Assembly: GCF_024753135.1 (NCBI RefSeq)
Contig: NZ_JANUGP010000025.1
Location: forward strand, 62,001 to 126,000
DNA length: 64,000 nucleotides
Source of the DNA: Streptomyces pyxinicus
GTDB lineage: Bacteria; Actinomycetota; Actinomycetes; Streptomycetales; Streptomycetaceae
Direction: 5' to 3'
Positions within the stretch are counted from its first letter, which is position 1; the number at the start of each line of letters is the position of its first letter. A program made the translations under genes and the position numbers. The notes below the pieces were generated by a model, which saw only the letters and a list, made by a program, of their open reading frames with translations, did not search any database and was not told where the DNA came from. This document shows positions 52,774 to 61,031 of the stretch, one piece after another.

Positions 52774-54387
52774 ATGCACGTCGAACACCTCCTGCAGGAC
52801 GAGACCCTCGGGCTGCGTCTGCTCTGGGCCGAGGAGGCGCTGTTGCGCCGGGAGATCGGCGGGGTCACCGTCACCGACCTGGAGGACCCCGCCCGGTTCG
52901 TCCGCCCCGACGAGGTGGTGCTCAGCGGGCTCGTCTGGTGGAGTGCGGACGGCGGCCGGGACAAGGCCGAACGCTTCGTCTCGGGGCTCAAGGACGCGGG
53001 CGCGGTCGCGCTGCTGGCCGGCGAGGAGACCCACGGCTCGGTGCCGGACGCTCTGGTCGAGGCGTGCGAACGGCACGGCGTGCCGGTCGCGGGCGTGCCG
53101 GCCCATGTGCTGTTCCGCGCGATCACCGACACCGTCTACCTGGGGCAGTGGGGCGAGCTGAGCCGCCGGCACGCGCTGCCCGCGCAGGTACGGGCCCGGC
53201 TGGACCGGCTGGCCGCCGAGGACCCCGATCCGGCCGCCGTGCTGGCCGCCGCCTTCGCGCACGTCGGCGGGGCGGAGGCCCGCGTCCGCACGGCGGCGGG
53301 CCGCACCGTCGCCACCACGAGCGCCGTCACACCGGGTGCGGCTCCCCTCCCGGCGGCGGACGGGGGCGCGACGGAGGGCGCGACGCTGGGCGTGGCGGAC
53401 GGGGGAGTGACCGTGCCGGTGGAGGCCGAGACCGTCACGCCGTACGAACGCTGGGTGCTGCACCTGCCGGACGCCTCCGTCGCGCCGCCGCGCCTGCTGC
53501 ACGAGATCGCCGCGGTCCTGGGCCGCTGCCAGGACGCGCTGCACCGCCAGGACTCCGGGCGCCGCGCGGCCCGGGAACTGGGCGCGGCGCTCGCCGGAGC
53601 CGGACCCGCTGGACTGTCTGGCGCGGTCCGGGCCTGCGGCCTGCCGGGGGAGGGGCCCTACCGCGTGCTCGTCGCGGACGCGGTGCCCGAGCGGCACGGG
53701 CCGCACGAGACGCGGAAGGATCTCGCGCGGGGCGGTCTGACGGAAGCCGTCGCTCACACCTCGCCGGCCTTCGCCACCGTCGGATCGCTGCCCGACGGCA
53801 CCGCCTTCGCCGTCGTCCCCGAGGAGTCGGCCGCCGCGCCGGCCGAGGTCTGGCCGCGTGTCGCCGCCTGCGCGCCCGGTGTCCTCCTGTACGGCGGCCT
53901 CTCCGCACCGGTCACCGAGCCGGCCGCGCTGCCCGGAGCACTCGCCGAGGCCCGCTACGCCCTGGCCTGCGCCCGCACCACCGCCCCGGCCGCCTCCCAA
54001 CTCGCCGACGCCACCACCCTGACCACGCTGGAGGCGCTGCTCACCGGCGTACCGGCCGAGGTCCGCGCCGCCTACAGCCGTACCGTCCTGGGGCCGCTGC
54101 TCGACACCGGCAGCGCCTCGGCCGCCGCGCTGCTGCACACCCTGGAGGTGTTCCTGGCGCACGACGGCTCGTGGGCCCGGACGGCCGAGTCGCTCCATCT
54201 GCACGTCAACACCGTGCACTACCGGATCCAGCGCATCGAGCACTTCACCGGCCGCGACCTGTCCCGGCTCGTCGACCGCCTCGACCTCTGGGCCGCCCTG
54301 CTGTGCCACCGTGACCCGGCCGGCCCCCGCGCCGTACCGGGCACGCGCCGGACCCGGCCGTCCGCGGTTGCCGCGCGCCGGTCCTGA
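52774..54387 (+). CDS. PucR-family transcriptional regulator
   Basis: A 537-residue regulator. The start is ATG 52774, nine bases after AAGGAG. The N-terminal purine-catabolism-regulator domain reads LGLRLLWAEEALLRREIGGVTVTDLEDPARFV and ALVEACERHGVPVAGVP. A GGDEF-like middle domain follows, and the C-terminal PucR HTH_30 domain is TLEVFLAHDGSWARTAESLHLHVNTVHYRIQRIEHFTGRDL. PucR proteins activate purine degradation genes, which fits the divergent xanthine dehydrogenase-like operon. Its effector is not deducible. Confidence 0.93.
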   Translation: MHVEHLLQDETLGLRLLWAEEALLRREIGGVTVTDLEDPARFVRPDEVVLSGLVWWSADGGRDKAERFVSGLKDAGAVALLAGEETHGSVPDALVEACERHGVPVAGVPAHVLFRAITDTVYLGQWGELSRRHALPAQVRARLDRLAAEDPDPAAVLAAAFAHVGGAEARVRTAAGRTVATTSAVTPGAAPLPAADGGATEGATLGVADGGVTVPVEAETVTPYERWVLHLPDASVAPPRLLHEIAAVLGRCQDALHRQDSGRRAARELGAALAGAGPAGLSGAVRACGLPGEGPYRVLVADAVPERHGPHETRKDLARGGLTEAVAHTSPAFATVGSLPDGTAFAVVPEESAAAPAEVWPRVAACAPGVLLYGGLSAPVTEPAALPGALAEARYALACARTTAPAASQLADATTLTTLEALLTGVPAEVRAAYSRTVLGPLLDTGSASAAALLHTLEVFLAHDGSWARTAESLHLHVNTVHYRIQRIEHFTGRDLSRLVDRLDLWAALLCHRDPAGPRAVPGTRRTRPSAVAARRS

Positions 54388-54446
54388 CGCGGGGCGCCGG
54401 TCCTGACTCCGGGTGCGGGTGTCCCGGAGCCGCGCGCCCTGCCGGT

Positions 54447-54860
54447 TCAGCCGGCCGCGTTGTCCACGCGAAGCCGCACTTGGTCCTCCAGGCGGCGCAG
54501 GCTGCCGTCGAGGGCGTCTTGCACGGCCCGCTCACCCGGGTCGTGCTCGGTGTCGAAGAACGACAGGTGCACGGTGACCTCGCTGGCACCGCTGTCGATG
54601 CCGGCGACCTGGAGCCAGCCGGTGTAGCCGCCCCGCTCGCGGGTGCCCCACTCCAGCCGCATCTGGTCCGGTTCGGCCCGCAGCACGGCCGGCAGATCCT
54701 GGCCCGAGCGGTCCTCGTGCACGGTGACGGCGGGCGGGTCCGCCACCTCGACGTGCAGTTCCTCCGGCAGCCAGGCGTCGAGCTGTCCGGCGTTGGCCGC
54801 CTGGTCGAAGACCTGCTCGGGCTGCGCGGGCATCGTGCGGGAACGTTCGTACTCGGCCAT
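54447..54860 (-). CDS. SRPBCC (START-like) domain protein
   Basis: A 137-residue cytoplasmic protein, start ATG 54860 after GAGGGACGG. The fold is suggested by YERSRTMPAQPEQVFDQAANAGQLDAWLPEELHVEV and EDQVRLRV at the end. The intermediate strands (QMRLEWGTRERGGYTGWLQVAG, VTVHLSFFDTEHDPGE) form the lipid-binding cup typical of SRPBCC/polyketide cyclase-like proteins. No catalytic residues are known. It is monocistronic. Confidence 0.85.
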   Translation of the reverse strand: MAEYERSRTMPAQPEQVFDQAANAGQLDAWLPEELHVEVADPPAVTVHEDRSGQDLPAVLRAEPDQMRLEWGTRERGGYTGWLQVAGIDSGASEVTVHLSFFDTEHDPGERAVQDALDGSLRRLEDQVRLRVDNAAG

Positions 54861-54949
54861 GGTCGTACCGTCCCTCGGCTCGGAAGTCGTACCCCGGCCG
54901 CGTGCCCCGTCGGCGGCGGCCGAAAAGCGCCGTCGTGCGGGCGCTCGGG

Positions 54950-55180
54950 TCACAGGCCCAGGGAGATGGCCAGACGGGTCAGCTCCGCGGTGCTGGTGAT
55001 GTCGAGCTTGGCCCGGATGCGGCGCAGGTAGGCGTCGACGGTGTGCGCGGACAGGCCCATGTGGCGGGCGGTCTGGAGGTAGGTGCGGCCGGCGGCGATG
55101 TGCCGGAGCGTCTCCCGCTCGCGCGGAGCCAGCGCGGGGGTGGGGGCCTCGGTGGACGCGGGGGCGAGGGTGGCGCTCAT
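54950..55180 (-). CDS. Solo LuxR-type DNA-binding protein
   Basis: A 76-residue protein consisting of a GerE/LuxR helix-turn-helix only: LAPRERETLRHIAAGRTYLQTARHMGLSAHTVDAYLRRIRAKL. The start is ATG 55180 with GGAGGAAACCCC upstream. The N-terminal 17 residues are Thr/Ala/Pro-rich. The lack of any sensor or receiver domain points to control by its amount or by protein partners, as with several small Streptomyces regulators. Its targets are unknown; it is monocistronic. Confidence 0.9.
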   Translation of the reverse strand: MSATLAPASTEAPTPALAPRERETLRHIAAGRTYLQTARHMGLSAHTVDAYLRRIRAKLDITSTAELTRLAISLGL

Positions 55181-55380
55181 GGGGTTTCCTCCGGCGGACG
55201 GGGAGGTCGCTGACCGATGTCTCCGATCGATGCCTCCGACCGGTAAGGGCGATTTGCCCTTGTTCCTCCAGGCTGGGCGCGGCACTTCACGACGGCGTCC
55301 GCCGACTGTCACAGACGCGTCACAGGGGCGGCGGAACGGTTTGACCGTCCCTCCGCTCCTGTGCGGGTCCGGGTCGCTCT

Positions 55381-56205
55381 TCAGGCCAGGGCGGCGCGCG
55401 CGGTCCGCTCCACCAGGGAGACCCCGTCGCGCATGGAGGCACTGCCGTCGGACAGGACCGCGACCAGGTACCGGTGCCCCCGCACGGTGACCTCTCCGAT
55501 GCTGTTGACGTCCCACAGGCCGGAGGTGCTGCGCTGGAGCCAGCCGTTCTTCAGCGCGCTCGCGGAGCCGGACGCGGCCGGCGCCGACACGCCCCAGGCC
55601 TGTTCGGGCGTCACCTGGCTCATCAGGCTCCGCAGATAGGCGCGGGAGGCCTGGTTCAGTCCGGTGGCACCCGCCTTCGCCGTGCCGCCGTCGTCGAACA
55701 CCGCGCGCAGCAGCCGGATCTGGTCGCCGGCGGTCGTGCGGGTCAGCCCCCACTTGGTGCCGGGGCCGCCGGTGGTCGAGGTGAGCCCGAGCCGTTTGTT
55801 GGCCTCGGCCAGGCCCGGGGCGCGGCCGATCTCCCGCCACAGCGCGTTGGCCGCCGCGTTGTCGCTGCGCCGGATCATCGGTTCCGCGTGCCCGCGTTCT
55901 TCGGCCGTGAGCCGCCGTCCGGCGTCCTGCGCCTTGAGCAGCAGTGCCGCGAGGATGTCGACCTTGACGATGCTCGCGGTGTCGTACGCCGTGTCCGTGC
56001 CGTGGATCTCGGGGGCGCGGCCGGCGCCGTCCAGGTCGAGCACCGCCGCCGTCACCCTGCCGTGGGCGGGCGGGGTGGCGGCGGACGCCGGGGTCGGAGT
56101 CAGCGGGCCGAGCGGGAGCAGGGCTGCCACCGATGCCGCGAGGGTGCCGGCCGCGATCCGTGCCGTGCGTGCCGTGCGGATGGTGGGGGAGGGGTGGGAC
56201 GCCAT
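55381..56205 (-). CDS. Class A beta-lactamase-like serine hydrolase
   Basis: A 274-residue exported protein. The start is ATG 56205. The signal peptide (RTARIAAGTLAASVAALLPLG) is followed by a Pro/Ala linker. The penicilloyl-serine fold motifs are present: TASIVKVDIL (Ser-x-x-Lys), RRSDNAAANAL (SDN loop), and KNGW as the KTG-like triad. The E-x-x-L-N omega-loop Glu of true class A enzymes is not obvious, so it may be a penicillin-binding or DD-peptidase-like protein rather than a resistance enzyme. Confidence 0.85.
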   Translation of the reverse strand: MASHPSPTIRTARTARIAAGTLAASVAALLPLGPLTPTPASAATPPAHGRVTAAVLDLDGAGRAPEIHGTDTAYDTASIVKVDILAALLLKAQDAGRRLTAEERGHAEPMIRRSDNAAANALWREIGRAPGLAEANKRLGLTSTTGGPGTKWGLTRTTAGDQIRLLRAVFDDGGTAKAGATGLNQASRAYLRSLMSQVTPEQAWGVSAPAASGSASALKNGWLQRSTSGLWDVNSIGEVTVRGHRYLVAVLSDGSASMRDGVSLVERTARAALA

Positions 56206-56400
56206 GGGGCCAGAACGTAAGCCACATTCCGGTGCGCGCGACGTGGCTCCCGTCACTCGGAACCCTGTTCGGCGCGAAGTGTGAGAAGAGCCACCGTTGG
56301 GGCGCATCGGGGTGCCCGGTCACCGCCGTGGCGGCGTGTGCGCGCGGTGTGGCCGACGGTGTCGCTTATCTTCGCCCAGACACCGACATCCGGAGTGATA

Positions 56401-57438
56401 ATGGAAAAATCGGATGAAGTGGTTGCAGTGGCCGAGCGCGTGACGGTCGTCCCCGTCGCTCCGCCCCTGCGCCGGGGCCGGCGGTGGCCGCTGGGCGCCG
56501 CCCTCGCCATCACGGCCGTCGCCACCGCCGGGCTGCTGCTCGCGGGCACCGCCTGGCCGGACCAGCCGGCCGTACGGGCCTGGCGCACCGTCTGCCTCGC
56601 GATCACCGTCCAGGCACTGCCCTTCCTGCTCCTCGGCACCGTCCTGTCCGGCGCCATCAACGCCTTCGTCCCGGCCGACCTGTTCACCCGGGTGCTGCCC
56701 AGGCGGCCGGTCCTCGCCGTGCCCGTCGCCGGCGCGGCCGGCGCGGTGCTGCCGGGCTGCGAGTGCGCGTCGGTGCCCGTCGCCAACAGCCTGATCCGGC
56801 GGGGCGTCACCCCCGCCGCCGCCTTCGCGTTCCTGCTCTCCGCGCCCGCCATCAACCCCGTCGTGCTGACCGCCACCGCCGTCGCCTTCCCGGGCAGCCC
56901 CGCCATGGTCGCCGCCCGGCTGCTCGCCTCCCTCGCCACGGCGGCCGTCATGGGCTGGCTGTGGCTGTGGCTCGGCAGGGAGGAGTGGCTACGGCCCGGC
57001 CTGCGCCACCGGCACACCGGCCACCAGCACGGCCACAGCCGCCTTCACGAGTTCCGCCTCGGCTTCCAGCACGACTTCCTGCACGCCGGCGGCTTCCTGG
57101 TGCTCGGCGCCATGGCAGCCGCCACCTTCAACGTCGCCGTGCCGCGCTCCGTCCTCGACGCCTTCTCCGGCTCACCCTGGCTGTCGGTCCTCTTCCTCGC
57201 CGGGCTCGCCGTGCTGCTGGCCGTGTGCTCCGAGGCCGACGCGTTCGTCGCCGCCTCGCTCACCGGGTTCTCGCCCGTCGCCCGACTCGTCTTCATGGTC
57301 GTCGGCCCGATGGTCGACCTGAAACTCATCGCCCTCCAGGCGGGCACCTTCGGGCGTGCCTTCGCCTGGCGGTTCTCCACGGCCACCACCGTCGTCGCGA
57401 TCACCGCCGGCGTCCTGATCGGAGGCCTGCTGCTGTGA
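56401..57438 (+). CDS. UPF0718-type permease
   Basis: A 345-residue membrane protein starting at ATG 56401 just after GGAGTGATA. It has eight or more helices. PGCECASVPVANSLIRRGVTPAAAFAFLLSAPAINPVVL carries the CEC motif of the family. A His-rich loop (RHRHTGHQHGHSRLHE) in the middle probably binds metal, and CSEADAFVAASL is the second signature. Members pair with TIGR03943 proteins, and in actinobacteria many are thought to respond to zinc. The next gene overlaps this stop (GTGA). Metal transport or insertion is the likely role. Confidence 0.85.
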   Translation: MEKSDEVVAVAERVTVVPVAPPLRRGRRWPLGAALAITAVATAGLLLAGTAWPDQPAVRAWRTVCLAITVQALPFLLLGTVLSGAINAFVPADLFTRVLPRRPVLAVPVAGAAGAVLPGCECASVPVANSLIRRGVTPAAAFAFLLSAPAINPVVLTATAVAFPGSPAMVAARLLASLATAAVMGWLWLWLGREEWLRPGLRHRHTGHQHGHSRLHEFRLGFQHDFLHAGGFLVLGAMAAATFNVAVPRSVLDAFSGSPWLSVLFLAGLAVLLAVCSEADAFVAASLTGFSPVARLVFMVVGPMVDLKLIALQAGTFGRAFAWRFSTATTVVAITAGVLIGGLLL

Positions 57439-58211
57439 AACGCCCCGTACAGTCCCTGCTCCTGACGCTGACCGGCCTCGGCCTGCTGCACACCGCCCTG
57501 TTCACCGACACCTACCTGCGCTACGTCAAGGCCGGCCTGCGCGTCCCGCTGATCGCCTCCGGCGCCGCGCTGCTGCTGCTCGGCCTGACGGCGGCGGTCG
57601 CGCGGGAGAGGCGCGGGGGCAGCGGACGCGGACACGAGCACGGGAGCGGGCACGGGGGCGGGCAGGGGGACGGGGGTGATCATGGGCACGATCACTCGGT
57701 CACCCCGCGCATCGCCTGGCTGCTCTTCCTGCCCGCCCTCAGCCTGACCGTCTGGGCCCCGCCCGCCCTGGGCGCCTACACCGCGTCCCGCTCGGGCGCC
57801 AAACCCGTCACCGTGCAGAAGAAGGGCTTCGACCCGCTGCCCGCGGCCTCTCCGGTGCCGCTCACCCTCACCGACTTCACCAAACGCGTCCAGCAGGACC
57901 GCAGCCTCGCCGTCAAAGGCCGCGCCGTGCAGCTGACGGGCTTCGTGACCCCGGCCGAGGAGGGGGACGGCTGGTACCTCACCCGCATCATCTTCACCTG
58001 CTGCGCCGCCGACTCACAGACCGTCAAGGTACGGATGTACGGCACCGAGGCGCCGCCCGCCGACAGCTGGCTCGCGGTGACCGGCACCTGGCACCCCCGG
58101 GGCGCCCTGGGCACCCGCACGGCCGAGGCGGCGCTCGACGTCACAGCGGCCCAGCCCGTCGCCCAGCCCGTCAACGCCTTCACCGACGACCTGCCCCTAC
58201 GGCCGTCCTGA
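57435..58211 (+). CDS. TIGR03943-type permease partner protein
   Basis: A 258-residue protein starting at GTG 57435 inside the permease stop. Helices include SLLLTLTGLGLLHTALF, VPLIASGAALLLLGLTAAV and IAWLLFLPALSLTVWA. Between them lies a His/Gly-rich loop (GHEHGSGHGGG, then GDHGHDHS). The C-terminal extracytoplasmic domain contains FTKRVQQDRSLAVKGRAVQLTGFV and the Cys-Cys pair in FTCCAADSQ. The pairing with a UPF0718 permease is characteristic, and the His-rich loops in both suggest zinc or another divalent metal. Confidence 0.88.
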   Translation: MKRPVQSLLLTLTGLGLLHTALFTDTYLRYVKAGLRVPLIASGAALLLLGLTAAVARERRGGSGRGHEHGSGHGGGQGDGGDHGHDHSVTPRIAWLLFLPALSLTVWAPPALGAYTASRSGAKPVTVQKKGFDPLPAASPVPLTLTDFTKRVQQDRSLAVKGRAVQLTGFVTPAEEGDGWYLTRIIFTCCAADSQTVKVRMYGTEAPPADSWLAVTGTWHPRGALGTRTAEAALDVTAAQPVAQPVNAFTDDLPLRPS

Positions 58212-58352
58212 CCTCGCCGGACGCCCCTCTCCGGCGGTTCGCCACTGCGGCGCGCAGCGTGGAGGGGAGCGGCGACGCGCGTGGCGGACACCGGACACCC
58301 CGGTCGCGGGAGAGCCACGGGAGCCACGGGAGCCGCGGGAGAGGTGGCACTG

Positions 58353-58768
58353 ATGGAACAGGATGTCTCCAGGCCCCGGGTCGTGGCGGGCGTCGCTGGG
58401 CGGTACGCCACGCCGCCCTCGTCGGCGGCGCCGTAGAGGCGATCGCCGCGTGGGAACTGCCGGGGCTGTACGGCTGGTCGGCGCCCGCCGTGGGCACGGA
58501 CATCGACGCGGACGAGGCACGGCAGAAGATGGTGCGGGAACTGACCGAGGCTCTCGGCCCGGACGCCGCCGCCTCCGTGACCAGCCGTGTGGTGCACGGC
58601 AACCCCACGGAGATCCTGGTCCGGGCCTCCGAGGGTGCCGAGGCCCTGGTCGTCGGCAGCCGGGGCAGGGGCGGCTTCGCCCGCGCGCTGCTCGGCTCGG
58701 TCAGCCGGCAGGTCGCCCAGCACGCCGACTGCCCGGTGGCCATCGTGCGGGCACCCGGGAAGCCGTGA
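58353..58768 (+). pseudogene. Universal stress protein with an internal deletion/frameshift
   Basis: ATG 58353, with GAGAGGTGG upstream, starts MEQDVSRPRVVAGV, a normal UspA-type beginning. That frame stops after 26 residues. The remainder of the family continues in the +2 frame from about 58397: WAVRHAALVGGAVEAIAAWELPG, VVHGNPTEILVRASEGAEALVVGSRGRGG and the ATP loop to CPVAIVRAP. The expected DGSxxSxxAL segment is missing, so a non-multiple-of-three deletion near 58394-58397 is the simplest explanation. A sequencing error is possible. Confidence 0.75.
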
Positions 58769-58864
58769 GGCCACCGAACCCGGCGGCCGGTGCGACGAGC
58801 GCCGGTGCGCGGGGACGGACGTGGCGGTCGTGGCACGCCGGCTGTGTGGCGGCCTCCGGCCGGG

Positions 58865-59296
58865 TCAGGCCCTCGCCCCGGCGGCCCCCGCCTCCGCGCA
58901 GTGCGCCGGCAGCCGCGGGTGCACCTCGAAGACGTCCCGCAGACCCGTCACCCGCAGCATCCGCAGGAAGCCCACGCTGTCCGTGACCAGCCGCAGCCGA
59001 CCGCGCCGGGCCAGCACCCGGTTGCGGGCCCGGCACAGCGCGCTCAACCCGGCGCAGTCGATGAAGTCGACCGGCCTGAGGTCCAGCACCAGGTCGGGCC
59101 GCGGGTCGCCGGTGAGCGCGTCGAGCCGTCGGGTCAGCTCGGGCGCGGTGAGCACGTCGATCTCCCCGCGCAACGGGAGGACCGTCGCCCCGCCGGGCAT
59201 GCGGTGGGCCGAGGCCACGCCGTAGCTCCGGTGGCCCGTGGCCACGCCGGGACGGGCCGACTGCGCGGCCGTGGACCGCCTCTGCTTCTCGGGCAT
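58865..59296 (-). CDS. STAS-domain anti-sigma factor antagonist
   Basis: A 143-residue cytoplasmic protein. The STAS core is ATVLPLRGEIDVLTAPELTRRLDAL, then DLVLDLRPVDFIDCAGLSALCRARNRVLARRGRLRLV. The phosphorylatable residue is normally the Ser in the DSSG-type loop; here it reads FIDCAGLS, with Cys in place of that Ser. It would release a sigma factor by binding its anti-sigma kinase. ATG 59296 lacks a strong ribosome site and the N-terminal 40 residues are basic and poorly conserved. Confidence 0.82.
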   Translation of the reverse strand: MPEKQRRSTAAQSARPGVATGHRSYGVASAHRMPGGATVLPLRGEIDVLTAPELTRRLDALTGDPRPDLVLDLRPVDFIDCAGLSALCRARNRVLARRGRLRLVTDSVGFLRMLRVTGLRDVFEVHPRLPAHCAEAGAAGARA

Positions 59297-59344
59297 GTGA
59301 CCAGCAGAACCCACGGGCGAGGGTGCCCGGTAGGGCCCAACGGC

Positions 59345-59498
59345 CTTGGTCCGGCCCGGGTCGACTCTTGGTCCGGGCCGGGTCCGCTCTTGGTCCGGGC
59401 CGGGTCCCCCCTTGACCTGGCCCAGGTCCGTTCCCGATCCGGCTCAGGTCCGTTCCTGATCCGGCTCAGGGCGGCTCTTTGTCCGTCCCGGGGTCCGC
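59345..59498. repeat. 22-bp tandem repeat (about seven copies)
   Basis: Consecutive 22-bp units, such as cttggtccgggccgggtccg plus two bases, at 59345, 59367, 59389, 59411, 59433, 59455 and 59477. They diverge from one another at several sites but keep the period. The array fills the gap upstream of the STAS gene and ends near the stop of the PNPOx-like gene, where a weaker eighth unit overlaps coding sequence. Confidence 0.85.
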
Positions 59499-59513
59499 CC
59501 TGGCCCGCCCCGG

Positions 59514-59993
59514 TCAGGGCCGCGGCCCGGGAGGGACGGTCTCGTCGGACGCGGGCTCCGCGTCCGTGAGCAGCACGCCCGTGACCAGGTCCGGGCGGAT
59601 GCGCACCGCGTGGTCCATGCCGCCCTCCTGCGGCGCCCACGGGCTCAGCAGCGTCCGTACCCGGCCCAGTTCGGCGGGGTCGGTGACGAGCCGGGCGTAC
59701 CCGGTGACGACCACGCTCCAGCCGAGCCGGGTGTCCGGGTCGATCGCGTCGGCCTCGTAGGCGACCACCACGCCGGTGCCGTCGCCCTGCCGGGCCCGCG
59801 AGGTCAGGGCGGCGCCCTCGTGGGTGCGGATCACGATGTCACCGCCGTCCAGCACATGGTTGACCGGCCGCACGGTGGGCAGCGCCCGCCGGGTGAACAC
59901 GATCCTGCCCAACGGCACGCTGCCGAGCAGCCGCAGGGCCTCGGCGCGGTCGAGGTCGACACGCCTGGGCGCCGCGGCGTCGGTGCGGGTCAT
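59514..59993 (-). CDS. Pyridoxamine 5'-phosphate oxidase-like (split-barrel) protein
   Basis: A 159-residue protein with the flavin split-barrel pattern: EALRLLGSVPLGRIVFTRRALPTVRPVNHVLDGGDIVIRTHEGAAL, then GTGVVVAYEADAIDPDTRLGWSVVVTGYARLV. The start is ATG 59993. Such proteins bind FMN or F420 and reduce small molecules; no substrate is evident. It belongs to a type often found in actinobacterial hypoxia/dormancy regulons. It is divergent from the CBS protein gene, with a 293-bp region that contains the palindromes described separately. Confidence 0.85.
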   Translation of the reverse strand: MTRTDAAAPRRVDLDRAEALRLLGSVPLGRIVFTRRALPTVRPVNHVLDGGDIVIRTHEGAALTSRARQGDGTGVVVAYEADAIDPDTRLGWSVVVTGYARLVTDPAELGRVRTLLSPWAPQEGGMDHAVRIRPDLVTGVLLTDAEPASDETVPPGPRP

Positions 59994-60139
59994 GGCCGGC
60001 TTCTTCACGGGTGCGTGGATCGTCGTCCCCTGGGTCCGGGCCCGGTGCGGGCGGCGGGTTCCGTGTGCGGAGCGGCGCCGCGGGGGATCGGCGCCGCTCC
60101 TGTGAGCAACCCTCCCGCGCTCCGCGCCCGCGCGGCAGT

Positions 60140-60215
60140 GCCGTTCGGTCCCCCGGCCCGGGGCCATAGGTCCCCACCCCGGCCCCGTCCCGGTGCCGCC
60201 GGGACCGAACGGCCC
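60140..60215. promoter_or_regulatory. Inverted repeats and GGGNCC-type boxes in the shared PNPOx/CBS promoter region
   Basis: GCCGTTCGGTCCC (60140-60152) and GGGACCGAACGGC (60201-60213) are perfect 13-bp inverted repeats. GGGGCCATAGGTCCCC (60160-60175) and GGGACCGAACGGCCC (60201-60215) are nearly palindromic. They resemble the GGGACY...GTCCC pattern of DosR/DevR-type response-regulator boxes. The assignment is inference from pattern and neighbouring genes. Confidence 0.5.
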
Positions 60216-60286
60216 ATGGCCCCGCCCGGCTCGCCGGGTCAGGCTGGAGGTGCCGTAGGGACGGCATCCGAACCCCTGGAGGTGCC

Positions 60287-60994
60287 ATGGACGGCACCCC
60301 GACCGTCGTGAGCGACGTGATGACCCGCGAGGTTCTCGCCCTGCGGACCGGCGCCGCCTTCAAGGACATCGTGCGGGCGATGCGCGAGTGGCGGATCGGC
60401 GCCCTGCCCGTCCTGGACGACGCCGGCCGGGTGGTCGGCGTGGTCGCCGCGGCCGATCTGCCAGCCAGGGAGGAGTGCCGCGAGGACGACCTCGGCCATC
60501 TGGGCCGTGTCCGGGAAGGCGTGGACCCGCGGAAGGCCACCGGCACGACCGCCGGCGAGCTGATGACCACGCCCGCCGCCACCGTGACCCCCGCCGCCGG
60601 TCTCGGCCAGGCCGCTCGCCTGATGGCGCGCGCCGGGGTCGAACACCTCCCGGTCGTCGCGCCCGACGGCACCCCGCGCGGCATCGTCAGCCGCTCCGAC
60701 CTGCTGAAGGTGTTCCTGCGCGCCGACGCGGACATCGCCGAGCAGGTCCGCGGCGAGGTCGTCGGCCGTCTTTTCGGCACCCGCTCGGCCGCGATCGGCG
60801 TGGAGGTGCACGATGGAGTGGTGACCCTCGCCGGCCGGGTCCGGGAGACCGCGCTCGTGCCGCTCGCCGTCCGCCTGGCGCGCTCCGTGCCGGGCGTCGT
60901 GGACGTACGGTGCGTGCTCACCGGGCCGCCCGGGCACCCGGACCTGGACCTGGACGCGGGTCCTCCGGCCGTCGAGCGGACCGGCACACGGTGA
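60287..60994 (+). CDS. CBS-CBS-BON domain protein
   Basis: A 235-residue cytoplasmic protein starting at ATG 60287, immediately after GGAGGTGCC. CBS domain 1 (VVSDVMTREVLALRTGAAFKDIVRAM, LPVLDDAGRVVGVVAAADL) and CBS domain 2 (ELMTTPAATVTPAAGLGQAARLM, LPVVAPDGTPRGIVSRSDLL) can bind adenine nucleotides. A BON domain follows (IGVEVHDGVVTLAGRVRETALVPLAVRLARSVPGVVDV). This architecture is common in stress regulons of actinobacteria (like mycobacterial hypoxia-response proteins). The ligand is unknown. Confidence 0.92.
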   Translation: MDGTPTVVSDVMTREVLALRTGAAFKDIVRAMREWRIGALPVLDDAGRVVGVVAAADLPAREECREDDLGHLGRVREGVDPRKATGTTAGELMTTPAATVTPAAGLGQAARLMARAGVEHLPVVAPDGTPRGIVSRSDLLKVFLRADADIAEQVRGEVVGRLFGTRSAAIGVEVHDGVVTLAGRVRETALVPLAVRLARSVPGVVDVRCVLTGPPGHPDLDLDAGPPAVERTGTR

Positions 60995-61031
60995 CGGCGA
61001 TGCCGCCGGCACACCTGAGGAGGCGGTGACG

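Noticed and set aside
49003..54309. A single 1768-residue minus-strand open frame
   Set aside because: It joins the real hydroxylase frame to antisense sequence of the FAD and PucR genes. The true start is ATG 51771, where the [2Fe-2S] domain begins with an ATGA overlap.
55381..56205. Antibiotic-resistance beta-lactamase
   Set aside because: The SxxK, SDN and K-x-G motifs are present, but the omega-loop glutamate is not evident, so resistance cannot be claimed.
56380..56420. Zur box at the permease start
   Set aside because: The AT-rich tgataatggaaaaat stretch lacks the dyad symmetry of a Zur site.
58259..58768. Intact universal stress protein from ATG 58259
   Set aside because: The first 45 or so residues of that frame are Arg/Gly/Ser filler from non-coding repeats and lack the UspA N-terminus, which lies in another frame from ATG 58353.
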